DNA of 64,000 nucleotides from Fragilariopsis cylindrus CCMP1102 (taxonomy: Eukaryota; Bacillariophyta; Bacillariophyceae; Bacillariales; Bacillariaceae): positions 186,001 to 250,000 of the forward strand of contig FMBT01000315.1 in NCBI GenBank assembly GCA_900095095.1. Direction: 5' to 3'. Made by a program: the position numbers and the translations under genes. Each line of letters starts with the position of its first letter. Positions within the stretch are counted from its first letter, which is position 1. The notes under the pieces were generated by a model. The model was not told where the DNA came from. It searched no databases and saw only the letters and a list, made by a program, of their open reading frames with translations. Positions 56,510 to 64,000 of the stretch are shown piece after piece.

Positions 56510-59500
56510 CTAAACGCCGATTTTACATCCACATTTTTCAAGTATCGCTGTTTGATCTTGCACAATTGCACATCCACCTGGACTGATTGTTCCATCAAAT
56601 CGACCAATTCTTTCCAGATCGCCACACGTGGTATCCGGTGGATAGCCAAGAAAAGGAGGCAAGTTTAGAAGTTCATCAGGATTAGAAGTCGTATCGGACT
56701 CGGAACCTCCACACCAATAGCAGGGTGGAAAGCTCTCAGATACTTCGTCTCCTACTCCAGCTGGTGGTCCTCCTGTTACTACTCCTGGTGGTGGTCCTCC
56801 TACGCCAGCTGGTGACTCTCCTGCTTCTACTCCCGGAGGAGGTCCTTCGGCTCCTACTCCAGCTGGTGGTCCTCCTGCGTTCGGAGGTGGTGCTTCTTCA
56901 TCTAAGTTACTGCAACCACAAATGACTTCAGTCTGCTGTTGTAAGATAGCACAACCTCCAGGATTGATGGTACCATCAAAGCGCCCAATTCTTTCAATGT
57001 CTGCGCATGTTGTCCCTGGAGGGTAACCAAGAAATGGAGGCAATTCAAGAACTATATCTGGATTAGAAATTGTAGCAGATTCCTCCCCGCACATGAAACA
57101 TGGCGGAAAGATTTCAGATACTTCTTCTCCTACTCCAGCTGGTGGTCCTCCTGTTACAACTCCCGGTGGAGGTCCTCCTACGTCAGCTGGTGGCCCTCCA
57201 GCTCCTACTCCCGGAGGAGGTCCTCCTACGCTTGCAGGTGGTCCTCCAGCGTTCGGAGGTGGTGCTACTTCATCTAAGTTACTGCAACCACAAATGACTT
57301 CAGTCTGCTGTTGTAAGATAGCACACCCTCCAGGATCAATAGTTCCATCAAAGCGCCCAATTCTTTCAAGGTCTGCACATGTTGTCCCTGGTGGGTAACC
57401 AAGAAAGGGAGGTAATTCAAGAATAGTACCCGGATTAGAAATAGTAGCAGATTCCTCCCCGCACATGAAACATGGCGGAAAGCTTTCAGATACTTCTTCT
57501 CCTACTCCTGTTACTACTCCTGGTGGAGGTCCTCCTACGTCAGCTGGTGGCCCACCTACTCCTACTCCCGGAGGAGGTCCTCCTACGCTTGCTGGTGGTC
57601 CTCCAGCGTTCGGAGGTGCAATATTACTGCAACCACATAAGGATTGAATTTGAGACTGCAAGATACCACAGCCTTCAGGATCAATAGTTCCGTCAAAGCG
57701 CCCAATTCTGTCAATATCACCACACGTTGTACCAGGTGGGTAGCCGAGGAAAGGAGGCAACTGAAGTACAAAGTCTGGATTAGAAATTGTATCGTCAGAC
57801 CCTCCACACGTAAAGCAAGGGGGTTGTGGTGGAGGGACAACATTCTCGCAGCCGCATTGTGTCTTGATGAAGTCGTTTGATGCCATTATATCACACTCAA
57901 ATGGGGTGATTACACCAGAAATACCAGCTTTATTTAAAGTATCACATGTAGCACCCGCATCACTGAATCCCAAACTTGGAGGAAGTGACTGAAGCACAAA
58001 TTCTGGGTTTCCCAAAACGACTTCTGCTGATCCACAAGTGTAACATGCAGGATTCTGTACATCTTCTGGAGGTGTATCAACAATGATATTACTGCATTCA
58101 CATAGGGCTTGAATTTGTGATTGCACGCTATTGCACAAATCAGGAGTGATGGTACCTTCAAAGCGCCCGATTCTATCAATATCACCGCATGTTGTCCCTG
58201 GTGGATATCCAAGAAAGGGAGGCAAATTGAGAACCAAATCTGGTCTAGAGATAGTATCATCAGAACCCCCGCACAAAAAGCAGGATGGTTGTGTTTGGGA
58301 TGGAGGCAATTCTTTCGCTTCTGTCGGGGGTGGTGATGGAGTTACGTTGTCAACAACAATGTTACTACAACCACAAAGGACTTCAGTCTGCTGTTGCAAG
58401 ATAGCACACCCTGCAGGATTGATAGTGCCGTCAAAACGTCCGATTCTTTCAAGGTCTGCACATGTTGTTCCCGGTGGGTAACCAAGAAAGGGAGGCAATT
58501 CAAGAGCAAAATCCGGGTTAGATATTGTAGCGGATTCCTCTCCACACATGAAACAGGGTGGTTCTTGCGGTTGGGACGGAGGAACTTCTTCTGGTTCTAT
58601 TGGAGGTTCATCAGGCACTTGTTGTTGTTGTTCTTCTTCTTCTTCTTCTGGTTCTATTGGAGGTTCATCAGGCACTTGTTGTTGTTGTTGTTGTTGTTGT
58701 TCTTCTTCTGGTTCTATTGGAGGTTCATCAGGCACCTGTTGTTGTTCTTCTTTTTCGTTCTCGTCTTCTTCGTCTTCTTCTTCTTCTTCTGTTGAAGGTG
58801 CCTCCACGTTCGTCGTCGGGATTGATACTTGGGGAACAATATTACTGCAACCACATTGTTGTAACATTTCAGTCTGTGATTGCATGATATTACACCCAGT
58901 TGGACTGATAGTACGATCAAACCGTCCAATATCATCAAGACCTTTGCAGGTAATGTCATTAGGATACCCTAAGAATTCAGGCAAATCAAGAATCAAATCT
59001 GGATTAGAAATCGTTGCGAACTCTTCGCCGCACAAAAAGCAAGGTGGTTGCGCTTCGGACACGTCTCCTGTCGCCGTCGTTGTTGATGTATCAACGTCAC
59101 TACTGCTACTACTTCTACATCCACATTGATCTTTTATCGATGTCTCATTTTGTATTTCAAGACATGCGGATGGTGATATAAGACCTGTAATTCCAATTGC
59201 ATCGGCGACTTGACATGTCACTGAATCTCCATAACCTAATAAAGGTGGGAGGGACAGTGCAGCTTCGGGAACGGATAATATAACATCTCGCGATCCACAT
59301 ACGTAACAACTTGGGAATGATTCTTCTTCCTCGTCCTCGTTTTGTTGTTGTTCTGCTTGAATACCACAACCACATGTTTCGATAATAGTATCTTGTTGTT
59401 GTATGAACGAACATGCGCCTTCAGAGATATAACCAGTTAAACCAAGCGCATTGACAGCTTCACATGGAGCACTGTCACCGTATCCTAATCCACTTGGTAG

Positions 59501-61507
59501 ATTTAGGACAGCTTTTGGATACGCCAATCGTTTCGAACCACAAAGAGAACAGCTAGGAAAATCGACTCTGATAACTGGAGCAACTTCGTCCACAACACCA
59601 CAACCACAATTATCAATAATTTCCTTTTCTTCTTGTATAATAGTACATGCACCTGGTGATATATAACCAGTAACACCAACTGCATTAACATCTTGACAGG
59701 ATGCATTATCACCGAATCCTAATGCTGATGGTAGAGATAATATAGCATCTGGATTACCCACTAATCCATTATTTGATCCACCACAAATGAAACAACTTGG
59801 AAAGTTTGGTTGAATGACGACCGCCGGATCTTCTTCGTCTTCTTCTACAATCAATGTATTCGAACATCCACATTGTTCCATAATTTCTTTTGATTGTAAT
59901 GCAATACAACCATCTGGTTGAATAAAACCACTAACACCAACAGCATTGATATCTTGACATGTTGCTGTATCACCAAAACCTAAAATAGATGGCAACGTTA
60001 AAATATTTGAAGGTGTCGTCAATGTACCAATTTTAGGTGATCGAACATTAGAAACAACAAAACTAGAACCATCAGAACTTGTACTAGTACTAGTACCACC
60101 GTTACTGTTCATGTTATCATCATCACCACATATGTAACAAGGTGGAAATGAAGCTAATGCAAAATTCGAACCATTATTCTCTCCATTGTTGGTAGTTGCA
60201 TCGACGCCATCTTGTCCTTTAACAGCGCCGCTACTACTACCAGTACCAGTAGAAGTACCACTACCAATAATATTACTACAACCACATTGAATTAAAATCT
60301 CAGTTTGAGACTGTAATATACCACAACCAATCTCACTAATACTATTACCATAATTAAATCGACCTAAACGATCTAAATTTGAACATGTAAAGTCATCAGG
60401 ATAACCTAAAAAATCTGGTAATACTAATATCGAATCTGGATTTGATAATGTTGCATCTTCCTCGCCACATAAATAACATGGTATATCTGATTTTTCAATT
60501 GTTGTTGTTGTTGTTGCAGGTACCGTAGTAGCAGCAGCAGCATCAGTAGTAGATCCCGAAGTATCAGTTGTTGAAATTGATGCAGAAACAATAATATTAC
60601 ATCCACATCGTTCTTTCATTGATAATTGATTTTGTAAATTAGAACATGAATCAGGATCAATGAAACCATATAGTCCTGCAATACGTAATGAATCACATGA
60701 TACATCAGTTTCAATACCACCACTTATACCATTATAATTATTAGCACTAATAAATTCCATACTATTTTGTGGTGAAATATATACTAATGCTTTAGGATTG
60801 GACATACTTTGTTGTTGAACTACCACTTCTTGATTATTATTATCACCACAAACGAAACAGGTTTCATATGCAGCAAGTGATTCTGGTAATTCAACAGTTG
60901 ATGGATCATAATCTGCTAATGCTGGTGGTCTTGTCATAATCAATGGAGCTTCAACGGGTGACATGGTTCCACTACTTCCACCCCCGCCTGAATTTTCTGC
61001 TTGATTTGATTTAATTTTTACATATGCAAAGAAACCACCAACAGCTAATCCCCATAATGTAAGTAAACAACAAATGCAACCACTAAATATCCATGCACAA
61101 CGTTTTGCCAGACGGAATCTTCTCTCTACTGGATCTACCCAACTATCATCATCATTATCATCATTATCTTCATCATAAAAGTTATCGCCGTTCTTGACTT
61201 CGACATACATAGATTCATCATCAATAGTTTTCAATGTATTCGTATCTTTTTTCTTCAATTCTTCACCGGCATAATGGAAGCTATAACTCTGATCGTCATC
61301 ACTACTGTCATCATCACTATCATCACTACTACTGTCATCACTACTGTCATCATCAGAGCTGCTGATAACGTCCTCTAATTGTCTTTCTAAATCATCACCA
61401 GAAGAATCAGAATCGATACTGCTATCGTCGTCTGATGATGAAGAAGGATCAGAATCTCTCGGTGCTTGATCGTCACTACCACTTTTCAATTTGAACATTT
61501 TTAACAT
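56510..61507 (-). CDS. Membrane protein with 14 six-Cys repeats
   Basis: A 1665-aa single-exon protein. Residues 1-130 are highly acidic (Ser/Asp runs) and presumably cytosolic. One membrane segment follows at about 134-160 (IFSGCICCLLTLWGLAVGGFF), giving a type II topology. The rest, outside the cell or in a vesicle lumen, has 14 copies of a ~60-residue domain. Consensus: PPCFxCGxxxxxxSNPD, LxLPPFLGYPPGTTC, IGRFDGTIxPxGC, ILQxQTEx, CGCSN, with six cysteines (CxxC, C, C, CxC). Linkers are Gln/Glu/Pro-rich in the middle and Gly-Pro-Pro-rich near the C-terminus (PPASVGGPPPGVG). The last repeats and linkers are nearly identical in DNA, showing recent expansion. I recognise no named domain. Surface, cell-wall or adhesion roles are possible but inferred. 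The first ATG is 61507; a second ATG lies two codons later. Confidence 0.88.
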   Translation of the reverse strand: MLKMFKLKSGSDDQAPRDSDPSSSSDDDSSIDSDSSGDDLERQLEDVISSSDDDSSDDSSSDDSDDDSSDDDQSYSFHYAGEELKKKDTNTLKTIDDESMYVEVKNGDNFYDEDNDDNDDDSWVDPVERRFRLAKRCAWIFSGCICCLLTLWGLAVGGFFAYVKIKSNQAENSGGGGSSGTMSPVEAPLIMTRPPALADYDPSTVELPESLAAYETCFVCGDNNNQEVVVQQQSMSNPKALVYISPQNSMEFISANNYNGISGGIETDVSCDSLRIAGLYGFIDPDSCSNLQNQLSMKERCGCNIIVSASISTTDTSGSTTDAAAATTVPATTTTTIEKSDIPCYLCGEEDATLSNPDSILVLPDFLGYPDDFTCSNLDRLGRFNYGNSISEIGCGILQSQTEILIQCGCSNIIGSGTSTGTGSSSGAVKGQDGVDATTNNGENNGSNFALASFPPCYICGDDDNMNSNGGTSTSTSSDGSSFVVSNVRSPKIGTLTTPSNILTLPSILGFGDTATCQDINAVGVSGFIQPDGCIALQSKEIMEQCGCSNTLIVEEDEEDPAVVIQPNFPSCFICGGSNNGLVGNPDAILSLPSALGFGDNASCQDVNAVGVTGYISPGACTIIQEEKEIIDNCGCGVVDEVAPVIRVDFPSCSLCGSKRLAYPKAVLNLPSGLGYGDSAPCEAVNALGLTGYISEGACSFIQQQDTIIETCGCGIQAEQQQNEDEEEESFPSCYVCGSRDVILSVPEAALSLPPLLGYGDSVTCQVADAIGITGLISPSACLEIQNETSIKDQCGCRSSSSSDVDTSTTTATGDVSEAQPPCFLCGEEFATISNPDLILDLPEFLGYPNDITCKGLDDIGRFDRTISPTGCNIMQSQTEMLQQCGCSNIVPQVSIPTTNVEAPSTEEEEEDEEDENEKEEQQQVPDEPPIEPEEEQQQQQQQQVPDEPPIEPEEEEEEQQQQVPDEPPIEPEEVPPSQPQEPPCFMCGEESATISNPDFALELPPFLGYPPGTTCADLERIGRFDGTINPAGCAILQQQTEVLCGCSNIVVDNVTPSPPPTEAKELPPSQTQPSCFLCGGSDDTISRPDLVLNLPPFLGYPPGTTCGDIDRIGRFEGTITPDLCNSVQSQIQALCECSNIIVDTPPEDVQNPACYTCGSAEVVLGNPEFVLQSLPPSLGFSDAGATCDTLNKAGISGVITPFECDIMASNDFIKTQCGCENVVPPPQPPCFTCGGSDDTISNPDFVLQLPPFLGYPPGTTCGDIDRIGRFDGTIDPEGCGILQSQIQSLCGCSNIAPPNAGGPPASVGGPPPGVGVGGPPADVGGPPPGVVTGVGEEVSESFPPCFMCGEESATISNPGTILELPPFLGYPPGTTCADLERIGRFDGTIDPGGCAILQQQTEVICGCSNLDEVAPPPNAGGPPASVGGPPPGVGAGGPPADVGGPPPGVVTGGPPAGVGEEVSEIFPPCFMCGEESATISNPDIVLELPPFLGYPPGTTCADIERIGRFDGTINPGGCAILQQQTEVICGCSNLDEEAPPPNAGGPPAGVGAEGPPPGVEAGESPAGVGGPPPGVVTGGPPAGVGDEVSESFPPCYWCGGSESDTTSNPDELLNLPPFLGYPPDTTCGDLERIGRFDGTISPGGCAIVQDQTAILEKCGCKIGV
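56725..57660. repeat. Recent intragenic tandem duplications
   Basis: About 370-bp units (starting near 56725, 57095 and 57467) each holding one six-Cys domain plus a Gly-Pro-Pro linker. They match each other closely in DNA, with linker length differences in steps of 12-36 bp. Confidence 0.8.
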
Positions 61508-62476
61508 CTTGTTTGTTTATATCGCCTCTCTCTCTCTCTTTCTTTCTTCCTCTCTTTCTTTCTCTCTCTTGCTCTCTTTCTCTCTCTTTCTCTCTTTCTT
61601 TTACTATGGGTTGGCTTTTGTTTTGTAACATGTCTTCACAAAACTATTACTTTCTTTCGATCATAAGCGTAAATTTGAAATACAATAGATTTGTCGATTG
61701 TTTGGACTAGTGCAAATATCGCCAGAGAAGGATAGCTAGCATCTGTAACAAGCAAATCACATTCCAAGCATCAAGCAAGGAAAAAATCAGGATACAGCAT
61801 ACCGGTAGGTAAAAAAACAACTTCTTCAACAGGCCCTTACGAATCGCTTTTGAGTAGTTAGTCGTATGAGTCGTGTTAGATCCAGAAAAAAATCATTAAA
61901 AAGATAATTTTTCGAGTCGTGCATAATTTAAAGGGCGCCAACCGAAAAACAGATCACAGCACATAAGTAAGTGCCCCATCCGTGCGGAATATGCCAAAGA
62001 TGTACTAGTATGTATACGACAACAGGGAAGATGGGATCTGGTCATCTGTATTCTGTAGAAAATTGACCAAATGAAACTATGATTGAGATGAATACAATGA
62101 GAAAAGGTTGGAACGGGATGATTTCATATGCATTGTCCTGCTGGTATTATACTGACTTAAACATCAATTACAGCAAATGATTTTCACAGGTACAGTTTTG
62201 GAACATGCAGAGCACTGGGTCAAGTACTACTGATAATAGTCATCAAAATCCTGTTGGTTGGTAGATGGCAAATACTGGTCTAAATTACTACTTCTATTAC
62301 TTCAGCTAGGACTACCTTTCAACTGCATTTCTATAGAGTGTTAGTTGAAGTAAGGGTGTAACTTTGCACTGTCCCCCAATCATAAATTCAAAAAAATGCG
62401 TATTATTATCACACAAGCTGCTGTAATTGGAAAAATTGTAACAGAATGCTAAGGAGAACATGATGATCAACGATAT
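61508..62476. other. Upstream region of six-Cys repeat gene
   Basis: Begins with a (CT)n/(TTTC)n tract at 61527-61600, which is a GA-rich leader on the minus strand. The rest is AT-rich with no gene recognised. Confidence 0.6.
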
Positions 62477-62804
62477 ATGGCATTTGGTTTCTGGACTGCT
62501 AACGAAGAAAAAGGAAGAAAGAAAGTGTTTGCTTCTCTACTCCAAATACAAACACAAAATGAACTCAGTAGACAAAGGGAAAGAAAAGAATTTGTTGGAA
62601 AATTGGTTCCCTCCCTTCCCAATAAAATTAATAGGGTAGAAGTTACCAATTTTCTAAGGCTGCTGTATCAAAAGGGAAAATTACATGACCACTTAGAAAC
62701 AATTGCTACTGCTGATGATGACGAAGAAATATGAACTCGCTTTTGATGAGGAACTGGAGGATATAGACATCATGATTGATCCTATGCTTCAAAGAAAAAA
62801 TTGA
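62477..62804 (+). CDS. Small hypothetical protein, possibly frameshifted
   Basis: Starts ATG 62477 and reads 85 aa (MAFGFWTANEEKGRKKVFAS... ending TADDDEEI) to a TGA at 62732. Another phase then continues with protein-like sequence (YELAFDEELEDIDIMIDPML) to a stop at 62804, so one indel near 62725-62730 may split a frame of about 109 aa. Charged and mainly helical, with no signal peptide. Family not recognised; it could be a fragment of a mobile element gene. Confidence 0.35.
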
Positions 62805-64000
62805 GTCTTCATATGTGATTTATGTGCTTGTAGTCTCGTGTTTTAACTTCTTCTCATTGCCAACAATATTCGCCAATTGTATACTATGCCATTAACTGAT
62901 AACATGACAAAACAAATCTGCTGCTGGTGATCATACAAAATCTCAATAAGACTATCATGTTTACTTACTATCCAATAGAATTATAGTAACAGCTGCTTGA
63001 TGAGCTCCTTAAATCTGTGAGCTGTGTGTGAGCTTGTCATTGTTAAGATTGGAAAAGAAAACAGAAGAACTTCAAAAAAATAATCTGCGATGGAGGGAAG
63101 GGGAAATCTTATTTTTATTGTTTTGTTAATTTTTTCTTAGGAGGGGGGGAGTGGGTAAAGAAAATATTGTGTTTTCGCTCAATTTTTAAAAAATATATCT
63201 TTTTCAATCGTGCACCTGGCGACGGGTCGCGCGACGCGAAAAGATTCTGAATTCGATTTCAGCAAACAAAGCAAACAAGAAAGAGTCAGAAAACGATATT
63301 TGAAGAACGAAGAACACATGCCTCACACACGCACATACACATCAAAATACGCATACCGGTAACCATACACATCATTTCTGACTCTGGGGATGGATCAATG
63401 CGATACGGTACTTAGTATTCTTTTATGTTCTTAAGATTTAGCTGTGCCTTACTAGATTGTTACGTGCTTCGCTCACGATTAAAAACGTGTAATATGAGTC
63501 GACGCGAGCAAGCTTAATGTTATGTTATGTGATGTTAAAATAAAAAAACCTACGATGACGATGAAAAGACGCGAATGATGTCATTGAGTAAGAAGGATTG
63601 AATCAGGACAACGCATCGTCCTCTCATTATTGTTGTGTCTGGCTAATCTGGTCAATTACTCCCATGTGGGATTAAAATTAGGGTGTTTCTTATTGGGTCA
63701 AACAAAATTTACTTCGACGATAAAAACAACCGTTAGAAGCGAACGAATGAATCTGACTAGTAGAATCAATCGCCACAACGTCGACGAATCGTCACTTGAT
63801 CGTCATTAACATATCTCATGTACTGTATGCAGTAATGATATCCAATTAAAAAGCCTCCTGTTGACGATGAAACAACAAGGGATTGAATCTCGTCACTTTG
63901 ATCGTCATTATTGTATCATGTATGCAGTCATGATAGATTAAAAAAAGCCTACGTCGATGATGATAAAGCATGGGATTGAATCAGATATACATGGCCAACG
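62805..64000. other. Right-end intergenic DNA
   Basis: No gene recognised. A G7-rich purine tract lies near 63141-63156, and the far end holds diverged tandem repeats (separate entry). Confidence 0.5.
63535..63985 (+). repeat. Diverged ~95-bp repeats
   Basis: The pattern TTAAAAAAGCCT, ACGATGATGA, GGGATTGAATC, GTCACTTTGATCGTCATTA and ATGTATGCAGT.ATGATA occurs at about 63785-63887 and 63888-63982, and more weakly at 63535-63610. Seen by eye; divergence not measured. The repeat may continue beyond the window. Confidence 0.6.

Overview
The window looks like nuclear DNA of a diatom, most likely a raphid pennate. The reasons are A+T-rich sequence full of trinucleotide microsatellites, proteins broken up by Asn/Gln/Ser/Asp runs, short GT-AG introns (134-195 bp in host genes), a diatom-type Ty1/copia element, and an ankyrin-like gene of a kind I associate with expanded families in Fragilariopsis and Pseudo-nitzschia. 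The species cannot be named from sequence alone.

Positions 1-23190 are a head-to-tail array of a unit of about 10.385 kb: one unit at 1-10382, a second at 10383-20771, and a truncated third at 20772-23190. Each full unit holds a 7.5 kb segment bounded by exact 34-bp terminal inverted repeats (2723-10232 and 13106-20621), separated by a 2.87 kb spacer. The segment encodes a large spliced protein joining a DDE transposase-like domain, a SAP-like helix, a PD-(D/E)XK nuclease-like domain and a C-terminal Cys/His finger. It also carries two small divergent ORFs on either side of a long inverted repeat. The spacer carries a decayed gag-like relic on the minus strand. The copies differ mostly by single-base indels, so each looks broken in different places. 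The array stops about 140 bp from a well-formed 5S rRNA gene (minus strand, 23331-23448).

From 23.7 kb on, the region is ordinary single-copy DNA. In order it holds: a helicase-associated (HA) domain protein; a secreted Cys-rich protein (-); a PDK/BCKDK-family mitochondrial kinase with one intron; an ankyrin-like diatom family protein (-); a BTB plus SPRY-like protein; a four-exon phosphoinositide phospholipase C; a MYND-finger protein (-); a complete and apparently recent Ty1/copia retrotransposon (40508-48549, near-identical LTRs, 5-bp target duplication gtgac); the APC/C subunit CDC16/APC6; the autophagy E2-like enzyme ATG3 (-, one intron); and a 1665-aa membrane protein with 14 copies of a six-cysteine domain (-). 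The last 2.5 kb holds a small uncertain ORF and diverged tandem repeats.

At least five reading-frame breaks (gag, the BTB gene, three in the MYND gene, and probably the end of APC6) each look like the loss of one base in or near a homopolymer or simple repeat. This points to a long-read consensus with under-called homopolymers rather than true pseudogenes, and it colours how the indels between array copies should be read.
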